Positions 13,883-21,089 of a DNA stretch of 21,117 nt are shown here, in pieces. Below the pieces are notes generated by a model. The model saw only the letters and a list, made by a program, of their open reading frames with translations. It had not been told where the DNA came from and did no database searches. The position numbers and the translations under genes are program-made. The DNA is from JANMDR01 sp031376425 (GTDB lineage Bacteria; Pseudomonadota; Gammaproteobacteria; Burkholderiales; Usitatibacteraceae), in NCBI GenBank assembly GCA_031376425.1, contig JANMDR010000045.1, positions 1 through 21,117 on the forward strand, read 5' to 3'. Every line of letters starts with the position of its first letter. The stretch's first letter is position 1.

Positions 13883-15622
13883 CTACCTTCCACTCATGAA
13901 TGAGCTTAATGACTGTTCAGCGCTGCGGAATCGCATCAAATTACCGCCAAACAAGCCAGCCTTGATCGGTAACCATTCATGCTGTTGTTCTGAGGCTTCC
14001 TTCAGCACGTTCGCTAGTGGTGAGTTGACGTACATGCTCCCCCGCCTAAATCGACCGATAGGTGCCCACGGAATTTTTTCGCCGCGTACCAGTTCGGCAT
14101 CCATAACGCAGAGTGCAAAGTAGACTTCGAAGTTGTCGAACGCTTCTTCATAGTTTTTTCCTAGAAAGAGCGCATCGTCCAACACAGGTTGAAGAATCCT
14201 GAGTAGATACTCGCTCACAGGTGCCGTTTTTTTCTCGTTACCAACCGTAAACCTAAACACATCGTTGCGGTTCAATTCCAATACGGCAGCTGACGCCGCT
14301 GTTAGAAAGGTGATAGAGGTCGGTTGGTGTACCGAGCTTGGCAACGTAGTTCTAAAGATTGCATTTAGCGCGTCGAAGCGAGAAGCGTCTATAGCGGCAA
14401 TACCGCTGCAATACAGCTGGAGCAGAAGCGGGTACCAACGAAGTGCCAGCCACACGGTGCTCCCGCTCTTGGACTCTATACGATCAGAGGAGCGAGCGAT
14501 ACATTTTTGAAGAGTGGCTAAATGGCGGGAGCGACCCCAGTGAGCAACACAAGCAAGCAGAATCCCGAGATCGAGCGTTGCGGCCTCGTAACGTGCCAAG
14601 CGCGGTTCTAACTTCGAGATAGCGTATTGCTCTGTTGGTGCAAACGTGTCCTCTCCGGTAAGAGTAAGAAAGTGCTTGACTTCAGAACTCAGCATATCGT
14701 GGAGTTCGATTACGCCGGAGTCACTTGCAAGCAGCGCCTTAACGCGTTTGATCTTCGAATGCGTGCTGTTGTATTCGGATGTGTGCTCAAAAAAGGGCAC
14801 GGAAACGAGGCGGTCATCATTGCTATTTGCGTATCCACCTATCGCATCAAACTCAGGTGCATGAAGAACCATATCACCGTCGCCGTCTATATGCCCATAG
14901 TGCGGGGTTTGCCTAGAACTCTTGTCGTTTGCGACTTTGTTGTAAACGTATGCCATGACGGCACTCGCAGTCAGCACGCCGTCGGAGGTAGTCGCTTTTC
15001 CCTGCAGCGCTTCTATCAAGTGGCCAGTAAAAACCGAGTGATTTGGTATTGGGCCACCAGAGTCTGACACCGTTTCGTCAGCCTTACCTGCAGTAAGAAC
15101 CTGTCGAGAAGTGCGGCGCATCATGTCCTTCAAAAATCGAGTTGATCCCGGCCCCGCAGAGCGCGTAAGCGCCAGTCCTCCGTAGCACGCGTCCATGATA
15201 AAAAGAATATGTTTTGCGAGGATAAGATCAGCATTGTCGGTCAGTTCATTCCACCGGATAAATGTTGAAAAATCTGCTATATCCGCATCATAAGGAACAA
15301 GGAAACCTATTTCTCCTCGGCTACCAGTTCGCGTGTGACCGTGCCCAGCGAAGAAAACAATAATACGATCATCTAGTTTAATGTCATCGTTGGCGAAGCG
15401 AAGAAAAGCGGAGGCTATTGTTTGACGAGTAGCATTAGCGTCGGTAAGGAGTGTTATGTCCGATTCCAGAAAATTGAACTCTGATATCAACAGATTATTG
15501 ATCGCCGTTGCATCGCTGACAGCATAACCTAGAGCTGGTGCTGACTTGTACCTATCTATGCCAATAATAAGAGCTCGGCTGACACCGTAGTTTGGTTTGT
15601 GAAAGATTCTGAAATCGCGCAT
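13883..15622 (-). CDS. Caspase-family (peptidase C14 / orthocaspase) protein with helical C-terminal region
   Basis: Starting at ATG 15622 the product has 579 residues; a GTG at 15670 would add 16 and overlap the upstream gene. Residues ~12-255 are a caspase fold. RALIIGIDRY is strand 1. The catalytic histidine is H94 in FFAGHG and the catalytic cysteine is C146 in IMDACYGG. The end is QTPHYGHIDGDGDMVL, as in prokaryotic caspases. Both catalytic residues are intact. The remaining ~320 residues are mostly helical, with no family I recognise, and may sense a signal or bind substrates. Bacterial caspases act as proteases in programmed death and antiphage systems (known for the group). The gene follows, by 19 bases, the small two-repeat protein at 15642-16169 on the same strand; the pair is likely an operon. 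No signal peptide is present. Confidence 0.88.
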   Translation of the reverse strand: MRDFRIFHKPNYGVSRALIIGIDRYKSAPALGYAVSDATAINNLLISEFNFLESDITLLTDANATRQTIASAFLRFANDDIKLDDRIIVFFAGHGHTRTGSRGEIGFLVPYDADIADFSTFIRWNELTDNADLILAKHILFIMDACYGGLALTRSAGPGSTRFLKDMMRRTSRQVLTAGKADETVSDSGGPIPNHSVFTGHLIEALQGKATTSDGVLTASAVMAYVYNKVANDKSSRQTPHYGHIDGDGDMVLHAPEFDAIGGYANSNDDRLVSVPFFEHTSEYNSTHSKIKRVKALLASDSGVIELHDMLSSEVKHFLTLTGEDTFAPTEQYAISKLEPRLARYEAATLDLGILLACVAHWGRSRHLATLQKCIARSSDRIESKSGSTVWLALRWYPLLLQLYCSGIAAIDASRFDALNAIFRTTLPSSVHQPTSITFLTAASAAVLELNRNDVFRFTVGNEKKTAPVSEYLLRILQPVLDDALFLGKNYEEAFDNFEVYFALCVMDAELVRGEKIPWAPIGRFRRGSMYVNSPLANVLKEASEQQHEWLPIKAGLFGGNLMRFRSAEQSLSSFMSGR

Positions 15623-15641
15623 TATGGGTGCAAGGGTTAGT

Positions 15642-16169
15642 TTAAAAACTGATTGGGGCCGGAACCTCACTATTTTGTATTACCAATACGATCCCGGTTA
15701 ACTCTGAGGCCGAAATAGTTGACCGCCGCCCGATCAATCCAATGAGCTTATTTTCGACGTACTTCTGGCCGCTCCAAATCCCGATGCGATATTTATACCT
15801 CAATATTGACACGAGCTCCGCAGTAGCGAGCTGTCGATCTGATTCACTCATATCCTCAGGAAGTCTAGCAAAAAAATTCACGGCAGACAGGTTCAATATG
15901 TCATCGGGATTGGCGGCGTTCCCGTCAACAAGCGATGTTATTTCATTTATTTCTTTCGCTGAAATTTGATGCTGCGTCACCAACGTGTTAATAAGCTTTT
16001 GTTCGACGTGCTTTTGGCCAACGTGAAATCCACTTCGGTACGCAGTCTCAAAAATTGAGCCCAAGCTCGCAATTGCGAGTTGTCGCTGCGTGTTGGTCGG
16101 CCTCGCGGGAACGTAGATGGAAAAAAAACCATCAGCAGTTGATATCGAAAAACTAGATTCATCGCGCAT
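15642..16169 (-). CDS. Small protein of two tandem ~54-residue repeats, partner of the caspase
   Basis: With the ATG at 16169 the protein has 175 residues (a longer frame to 16217 lacks a better start). It is built from two copies of one unit, about residues 29-82 and 112-165. These align without gaps at 24 of 54 identical positions. Shared residues are RQLA-A-L-SI, YR-G---GQK-VE-KLI and ISA-E---I. A FF...(V/L)P stretch precedes each unit, so the true repeat may be ~75 residues. I know no family name. It is soluble, with no membrane segment. It sits directly upstream of the caspase gene, 19 bases from its preferred start. A role as adaptor, sensor or effector-associated domain recruiting the caspase is plausible, but inferred. 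Confidence 0.7.
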   Translation of the reverse strand: MRDESSFSISTADGFFSIYVPARPTNTQRQLAIASLGSIFETAYRSGFHVGQKHVEQKLINTLVTQHQISAKEINEITSLVDGNAANPDDILNLSAVNFFARLPEDMSESDRQLATAELVSILRYKYRIGIWSGQKYVENKLIGLIGRRSTISASELTGIVLVIQNSEVPAPISF

Positions 16170-16408
16170 GACAACAGTCTTTCGTAAAGTAAGCGACGGG
16201 CAAGCACCTGCATACACGTGTGGTGCGCAAAATATTGAGCAAAGTGAAAACGCATGCTGGAGTATGCAAACATTCTATACGCTAAATTGCCGTCGCGATA
16301 AAGCGGCCTCTAAGCATGTTGAATGGCTGGGTTAGAAAATGGCAGCGCATCACTGCTGTCATTGCCCACCACAAATATTTTGCCCACAAAGATGGCTGCA
16401 TATTTGGG

Positions 16409-16503
16409 TGCATAATTACGTCGTTATCCCTATTTTTAGAAAGATTAAAATGCATAAATTAATTAGAGCGGGTGTAGTTGCGCTGACCTCAGCATTGACT
16501 GTT
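16409..16503 (+). repeat. 95-base direct repeat, copy 2 (start of the MBL hydrolase gene)
   Basis: The functional copy: it covers the leader and the signal-peptide codons of the gene at 16450. It matches 13067-13161 at 79 of 95 bases with no gap. See copy 1. Confidence 0.8.
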
Positions 16504-17346
16504 AGTGCTGCAAGTGCCCAAAATTTTGACAAGACCGAAATCAAAACTGAAAAGTTATCTGCTACTACCTATGTGTTGTTTGGTTCGGGTGGCAATATTG
16601 GCGTTTCTGTGGGCGAAGATGCGCTGTTTTTAGTGGACGATCAATACGCACCCTTAACGCCAAAAATTCTCGCAGCGCTCAAGGCCATTAGCGATAAGCC
16701 GGTGAGGTTTGTGCTGAACACGCATTGGCATGGCGACCACTCCGGCGGTAACGAGAATATGGCTAAGGCCGGTGCAGTATTGGTGTCGCACGACAACGCC
16801 CGCAAGCGTATGTCGAGTGAGCAATTTAGCTCACTGTTTAAAAACAAAACACCGCCGTCCCCTAAAGCTGCATTGGCGCAAGTTACGTTTTCATCTGACG
16901 TTACCTTCCATATCAATGGCGACGAGGTGCAAGGCTTTCATGTACCCAAAGCGCACACCGATGGCGATACGATTGTGCACTTTAAAAACAGCAACGTCAT
17001 TCATATGGGCGATACCTTTTTTAACGGCTGGTATCCCTTCATTGACGTATCTGGCGGTGGCACACCTGAGGGTGTTATTGCCGCAGCGGATCGCGTGCTC
17101 GCAATGGCGAATGACACCACTAAAATCATTCCCGGCCACGGCCCAGTATGCGGCAAAGCGGATTTAAAAGCCTATCGCGATATGCTTACTATCGTTGGCG
17201 GCAGAGTTAAGGCACTGCTAAAGGAAGGTAAAAAATTAGAAGAAATTCAAGCGGCAAAACCATCGGCTGAATACGATGAACGCTGGGGCAAAATGTTTAT
17301 GAATCCTGCACGCTTTATCGAAATGTTGGTGGGTGCTTATTCGTAA
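16450..17346 (+). CDS. Exported MBL-fold metallo-hydrolase
   Basis: The ATG at 16450 is preferred over upstream in-frame starts because it opens a clean signal peptide (MHKLIRAGVVALTSALTVSA, cleavage near ASA-Q, residue 23). The start is also conserved in the duplicated copy at 13108. The 298-residue product has all metallo-beta-lactamase-fold ligands. HWHGDH (92-97) supplies H92, H94, D96 and H97. H169 lies in KAHTDGD, D188 in HMGDTFF and H230 in PGHGPV. It is a periplasmic, probably di-zinc hydrolase. The FNGWYPFIDVSGGG loop is common in a group of exported MBL proteins of unclear substrate. A beta-lactamase role cannot be claimed. It is transcribed away from the caspase pair. Confidence 0.88.
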   Translation: MHKLIRAGVVALTSALTVSAASAQNFDKTEIKTEKLSATTYVLFGSGGNIGVSVGEDALFLVDDQYAPLTPKILAALKAISDKPVRFVLNTHWHGDHSGGNENMAKAGAVLVSHDNARKRMSSEQFSSLFKNKTPPSPKAALAQVTFSSDVTFHINGDEVQGFHVPKAHTDGDTIVHFKNSNVIHMGDTFFNGWYPFIDVSGGGTPEGVIAAADRVLAMANDTTKIIPGHGPVCGKADLKAYRDMLTIVGGRVKALLKEGKKLEEIQAAKPSAEYDERWGKMFMNPARFIEMLVGAYS

Positions 17347-17416
17347 GGGATAGATTACTCCGTTTGCTTCCGGTTGCTCCCGTTTGGAGAAGCCTATTTT
17401 TACAGAGGGCGGGCGC

Positions 17417-18109
17417 ATGAAGATTATCGTTGCGATTGTCTGTGCGGCCTGCCTATCCGCTCTTGTGCCGACACCTGCTAGCGCTTTACAGTCTGCTGCA
17501 AGGGTCGGTGAAAATTGTAAGCCCGACCCCAACGGCCCAGCGCTGTTAAAGTCGGAATTTCCTGAAGCCAAAAATTCCGAGTACATCCTTCCCTATGAGG
17601 CAAACACTAGCCACCTAATTTGGCGAACCACAAGCCATTTTAACCCCGGTAACCGTGGGGTGGGGCTGTATGCGGTTGACATAGGGATGCCCATCGGCAC
17701 GCCAATTATCGCGGCTCGCGCCGGTAAAGTGGTGGCGGTACGCGATCATTTTGCCGACGGCAATGATAAAGATTTAGAAGAAAATTACGTCATGGTCGAG
17801 CATGTCGATAAGACCGTGGCACGATACATTCATCTGCAGCAAGGTGGCGCAGGTGTGAAAGTCGGTGATCGCGTTAACCAAGGCCAGCGTATTGCACTAA
17901 GCGGAAACTCCGGACAAACAGGTGGGCCGCATCTGCATTTTGATGTGCAAACCTGCGGCCCAAATTTGCCACCGGCTTATAACGCCTTGCCATGTGGAAA
18001 AACAGTCCCCGTAAATTTTCGCAATACAGATAGTAATATTTGCGGATTAGTAGCAGGCCGCAATTACCGTGCCTTGCGTGATAATACTGCTGCAGGTGGT
18101 CGCAATTAG
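17417..18109 (+). CDS. Exported M23 family (LytM-type) metallopeptidase
   Basis: The ATG at 17417 opens a signal peptide (MKIIVAIVCAACLSALVPTP, cleavage near ASA-L, residue 23); an in-frame TTG at 17384 is unlikely. The 230-residue product carries the M23 zinc site. H74 lies in TTSHF, D88 in YAVDIGMPIGTP, H139 in RYIHLQQ, and H172/H174 in GGPHLHFD. The first histidine sits further upstream than in the usual HxxxD form. This spacing occurs in the 'YAVDF-MP-GTP' subgroup. It probably cuts peptide cross-links of peptidoglycan in the periplasm. It ends with an unassigned cysteine-bearing tail (NICGLVAGRNYRALRD). It starts 70 bases after the MBL gene on the same strand. Confidence 0.88.
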   Translation: MKIIVAIVCAACLSALVPTPASALQSAARVGENCKPDPNGPALLKSEFPEAKNSEYILPYEANTSHLIWRTTSHFNPGNRGVGLYAVDIGMPIGTPIIAARAGKVVAVRDHFADGNDKDLEENYVMVEHVDKTVARYIHLQQGGAGVKVGDRVNQGQRIALSGNSGQTGGPHLHFDVQTCGPNLPPAYNALPCGKTVPVNFRNTDSNICGLVAGRNYRALRDNTAAGGRN

Positions 18110-18225
18110 AATCAAAAGTGGCATTGCTGTAACTGCTATTTGGTAAAATTCATACGGTAATCTCACCACGTCATCGTTGCGCTTGCAGTAAATGTTTAAG
18201 AAGCGCCACCGTCTTATTTGTAAGT

Positions 18226-18804
18226 TAATCGTAACTCTGAAAGCCATTAAAAATGTCTAACCCCTACGCATCACCAGAAGCAGATTTAACGCGCGTTTCA
18301 AGCGGTAGCGAAGGCGTATCTGAATTAACTATGGAGGCGCTTCGCGGCACAAAAAAGTGGGTGCGCCTTGTGGGTGGTATTTTGCTGTTTTTGGCCGCTG
18401 TTACTGCACTTGGCGGGTTGGCCATGATGTTTGGCTCGTTTTTTGCCGGCCGAGGTAGCGGACGTACTGCTGAGAGTATTGGGGTGTTTATAGGGGCAGG
18501 TACGCTTTACTTGTTATTCGCCGGCATGTATTTTGCGCTGGGTATCTATTTGGTTAAGTATGCAAGCGCCATCTCGCGCTTGCTTGAAGATGGCCAAGTA
18601 TCATCGCTAGAAAACGCATTGCAACACCAGCAAAAATTTTGGCGGATGGCTGGTGGTATCGCTGTGGTGATGCTGATTATGATGGTAATAGGGTTCGCTG
18701 CTGCCATTATTATTCCCATGGCAATGCGCTAGAACGCTGCTGGTATCGGCTATTTAATAGCGGGTACAGCTTGTATGCGTTATGCATGTTCTGCGCGCAA
18801 TTCC
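18226..18804 (+). repeat. Tandem duplication unit 1 (DUF5362 gene with flanks)
   Basis: From TAATCGTAACTCTGAAAGCC before the gene to ATGTTCTGCGCGCAATTCC after it, this unit matches 18817-19394. The match includes 27 bases of leader and the 3' flank, so a whole gene block was duplicated. Confidence 0.7.
18253..18732 (+). CDS. DUF5362-like membrane protein, first tandem copy
   Basis: 159 residues. The N-terminus MSNPYASPEADL is an NPY-x-SP cytoplasmic tail found on several families of small membrane proteins. ELTMEALRGTKKWVRLVG leads into the first of about four membrane segments (near 38-60, 72-102 with a break, and 133-157). A cytoplasmic helix ISRLLEDGQVSSLENALQHQQKFWR lies before the last. 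This matches DUF5362, which has no known function. It is paralogous to the next gene: 34 of the first 41 residues are identical, while the middle has diverged. The ribosome binding site is weak (GAAAG). Confidence 0.75.
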   Translation: MSNPYASPEADLTRVSSGSEGVSELTMEALRGTKKWVRLVGGILLFLAAVTALGGLAMMFGSFFAGRGSGRTAESIGVFIGAGTLYLLFAGMYFALGIYLVKYASAISRLLEDGQVSSLENALQHQQKFWRMAGGIAVVMLIMMVIGFAAAIIIPMAMR

Positions 18805-18816
18805 CTCTATGAAGTC

Positions 18817-19394
18817 TAATCATCACCCTGAAAGCTATTAAAAAATGTCTAACCCCTACGTATCAGCAGAAGTGGACTCAAGTCGTGTTTCAAGCGGTAA
18901 TGAAGGTGTGTCTGAATTAACCATGGAAGCGTTTCGTGGCACAAAAAAATGGGTGCGCCTAGTAGGAATTATCTTGCTAATTATGGCTGCTCTTACCGCG
19001 CTTATCGCGTTTCTCATGGCATTTGGCTTTATGTTTCCCGGAGGGGCAGGCATAAACAGTGGCTCAGGGGTTGGTCTATTTATGGCAATGGGGGCAGTTT
19101 GTTTGGTCGTAGCCGCGATTTATTGTGCGCTGGGCGCGTACCTGATTAAATATACCAACACCATCGCGCGCCTGCTTGAAGACGGCCAAGTAGCATCGCT
19201 AGAAAACGTAGTGCAACAACAGCAAAAAATTTGGCGGGTGGCTGGTGCTATTGCTGCATTGTCGCTGCTGTCGATGGTAATAGGCGTAGCCAATAGTATG
19301 TTTACTTTATTAACTAAGTTTTAGCACGCGGCTTGTTTCAGTTGTTTGGCAACGGGTGGAGCTTGCCTGCGCTATGTATGTTCTGCGCAATTCC
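18817..19394 (+). repeat. Tandem duplication unit 2 (DUF5362 gene with flanks)
   Basis: Second unit of the tandem duplication, matching 18226-18804 in leader, gene and 3' flank (AGCTTG...ATGTTCTGCGC-AATTCC). The coding part diverges most in the first transmembrane loop. Confidence 0.7.
18845..19324 (+). CDS. DUF5362-like membrane protein, second tandem copy
   Basis: 159 residues, exactly the length of its neighbour. It shares MSNPY, VSELTMEA, RGTKKWVRLVG, ARLLEDGQVASLEN and the Q-rich QQQQKIWR helix. The hydrophobic segments are conserved in place but not in sequence. The loop after the first helix is glycine-rich (MFPGGAGINSGSG). As the reading frame and topology are kept while sequences differ, both copies look functional. 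The function is unknown; it is probably in the inner membrane. Its own duplicated leader lies just upstream, so each copy may have its own promoter. Confidence 0.75.
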   Translation: MSNPYVSAEVDSSRVSSGNEGVSELTMEAFRGTKKWVRLVGIILLIMAALTALIAFLMAFGFMFPGGAGINSGSGVGLFMAMGAVCLVVAAIYCALGAYLIKYTNTIARLLEDGQVASLENVVQQQQKIWRVAGAIAALSLLSMVIGVANSMFTLLTKF

Positions 19395-19581
19395 ATCGGG
19401 GGGGCTGTAACGGGCATGGCATGCCGTGCTCTCACGGGGTCACGCTTTCCCCCGCACTTTTCTTCGCTACCGTAAAAATATCACCCCGCCTCTCGACGAA
19501 CGGGGGTGTCTGACCTAATCAACGCCTTCCATTGCGCAAATTTGCATTGACCCTATTCGAAAATATGATCATGATTATTGT

Positions 19582-19597
19582 TATAAATCAATTTATA
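19582..19597 (+). promoter_or_regulatory. Palindromic operator/promoter of the Phd-type antitoxin gene
   Basis: TATAAAT-CA-ATTTATA is a perfect 7-base-arm inverted repeat 8 bases before the antitoxin ATG. It includes a -10-like TATAAA and is preceded by ATGATCAT (19565-19572). Phd/YefM antitoxins repress their own promoters through such palindromes. The role here is inferred. Confidence 0.5.
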
Positions 19598-19605
19598 GGT
19601 CGCGT

Positions 19606-19878
19606 ATGAAAGTCGCTATTGTCGAGTTCAAGGCGCACTTTGCCAAGTACATTCGCCAAGCCCAATCTGGTGACGTTATTGAAGTGACATCACATCGTAA
19701 GGTCGTCGCGCGGCTACAAGGAGTTGCGCTGCCAGACGGCACTGCCGCTTCGCGCTTAGTCGCGGCAGGAGTGGCGACGTGGCAAGGTGGCAAGCCGGTA
19801 GGTGCGTCGTTGCAATTGCAGCCCTCAGAGGCGCGCGGCGCGTCATTGTCAGCACTGGTATTAGAGGATCGCAATTGA
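19606..19878 (+). CDS. Phd/YefM-family antitoxin
   Basis: A 90-residue protein with the Phd/YefM fold signature: MKVAIVEFKAHFAKYIRQAQSGDVIEVTSHRKVVARL. This forms the DNA-binding N-terminal domain. The C-terminal half is the flexible toxin-binding part (ALVLEDRN end). Such antitoxins repress their operon and neutralise a partner toxin. The stop overlaps the start of a PIN toxin stump by four bases (TTGA), so the original pair was a Phd-PIN module, but the toxin is now truncated. The antitoxin reading frame is intact and the promoter palindrome is present. Confidence 0.85.
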   Translation: MKVAIVEFKAHFAKYIRQAQSGDVIEVTSHRKVVARLQGVALPDGTAASRLVAAGVATWQGGKPVGASLQLQPSEARGASLSALVLEDRN

Positions 19879-19976
19879 TCCTTTTTTGCGATACATCTAC
19901 CCTCGTAAAACTTTGTATCATCGAGCCTGAAATCGCGAATACCCACCAACTGCAAGCAGTCAGCAGACGCGTTTAG
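19875..19976 (+). pseudogene. Truncated PIN-domain toxin (VapC-type) remnant
   Basis: The frame starts at TTG 19875, overlapping the antitoxin stop. It reads LILFCDTSTLVKLCIIEPE, the first strand and helix of a PIN domain with its first catalytic aspartate (D6). It ends at TAG after 33 codons. After that stop the same frame reads VCEIG, which resembles the next conserved PIN segment, so a stop or small lesion followed by decay is likely. The other acidic residues are missing, so no active nuclease is made. Confidence 0.75.
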
Positions 19977-20172
19977 GTTTGCGAAATTGGTCCAAAACGC
20001 GCTCCGACGGCAACGGCGGTATTTGTTTATTGCGCCTTTGTTAGCGTCTATGTAAATACAAATATCGTCTGAATGCCGTATCCGTCAACGGTTTAAGGTC
20101 AACTAGGTCTGAGGAGTTAGACGCCGTGGCGGAGGGGGGGGGCGTTTTGAGTATCTATAACTAATTTGATGT

Positions 20173-20178
20173 TATATT
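20173..20178 (+). promoter_or_regulatory. -10-like box just before the DUF2971 gene
   Basis: TATATT ends 9 bases before the ATG at 20188, and no Shine-Dalgarno sequence lies between them. If this is the -10 box, the transcript starts within a few bases of the ATG. A TTGAGT 20 bases upstream (near 20147) is a poorly spaced -35 candidate. Confidence 0.35.
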
Positions 20179-20187
20179 ACAAGTCTC

Positions 20188-21081
20188 ATGTCGCTCCTCT
20201 ATAAATACCTGCCCTCCGTTAGGGAAAGCTTTCTGAGTGATGGCCTACTACGGTTTACTCAGCCCAGCGAATTGAATGATCCGTTTGAACTCATACCGGC
20301 AGTTTCTCGTGCTGTTATTGAGAAAGCACTATCTCACCGGCGTGAGGCGCTACGCACGCCTCCTCCGCACCGTTCTGGCGCTTCGCGTGGTGAACGTCGA
20401 AAGTCAGAACGTGAACATCAAAAACAGGCTCGTAAGAAGCTTCAAGAGCTACAGAGCGCTGAGCAGTTCCGCCAAGACTTCTTGGAAAGAGCGCGACTAA
20501 AGGCCAACGCGAACATTGGTGTTTTCTCACTCTCCAGAAAATGGAGCAGTTCTTTAATGTGGTCGCATTATGCGTCCGCGCATACTGGTTTCTGCGTAGG
20601 TTTTGACCGCAATCATGCGTTCTTTCAGCAAGCGTTGGGCCGCAAGGATAAAAGTACGATCTTTGCGCCAGTTCAATACTCAACCAAGCGTCCGCTCGTT
20701 GAGTTTCGGCCGCTTGAGAAGCCTGATGCGCGTCGGATTGCTTTAACCAAGTCTATTGATTGGGCGTACGAAGAGGAAGAACGTCTGATTGCCTTTCTTG
20801 CACATGCAGACAAGACGATCGTGACCTTGCCGTTTCCTGTTGCTCTATTTAGGGTACCCAGTGAAGCAATAGCCGAGATCATTGTCGGTTTGCGTGCGTC
20901 TCCAAACTTGAAAGTACTAGCTACTAAGTTATGCACCTCTTTGCGAATCCCTTTGTATGAAGTTGTGATCTCCGAAACAGATTATGACTTTGAGCGAATT
21001 GGACTTACCCCGTTTCCACGGACACATAGCTACTTCTTGGGTTTAGTTTCGCATGAACGGTATGCACTGGTTGATTCTTGA
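20188..21081 (+). CDS. DUF2971 family protein
   Basis: A 297-residue soluble protein with the DUF2971 signatures. LYKYLPSVRESFLSDGLLRF opens it. TQPSELNDPFE lies at 25-34, with the central motif FSLSRKWSSSLMWSHYASAH and TGFCVGFD at 113-140. A YEEEERLIAF segment comes later. An insert of about 50 residues, very rich in K, R, E and Q (about 50-100), is probably a charged helix. The family's function is unknown to me. It is frequent in accessory regions, and its pattern of a conserved start motif plus a W-x-HYA-x-H-x-G core suggests an enzyme. The gene lies after the decayed antitoxin/toxin pair and lacks a clear ribosome binding site (see 20173-20178). Confidence 0.8.
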   Translation: MSLLYKYLPSVRESFLSDGLLRFTQPSELNDPFELIPAVSRAVIEKALSHRREALRTPPPHRSGASRGERRKSEREHQKQARKKLQELQSAEQFRQDFLERARLKANANIGVFSLSRKWSSSLMWSHYASAHTGFCVGFDRNHAFFQQALGRKDKSTIFAPVQYSTKRPLVEFRPLEKPDARRIALTKSIDWAYEEEERLIAFLAHADKTIVTLPFPVALFRVPSEAIAEIIVGLRASPNLKVLATKLCTSLRIPLYEVVISETDYDFERIGLTPFPRTHSYFLGLVSHERYALVDS

Positions 21082-21089
21082 CGATTCAG

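Noticed and set aside
16339..16449. N-terminal extension of the MBL protein to an upstream start
   Set aside because: The extension reads cysteine/histidine-rich junk before a perfect signal peptide, and the duplicated copy supports the ATG at 16450.
20124..20132. Run of nine G as a phase-variable tract for DUF2971
   Set aside because: It lies about 55 bases before the ATG, upstream of the likely -10 box, and not in a coding frame. An effect on promoter strength is possible but unsupported.
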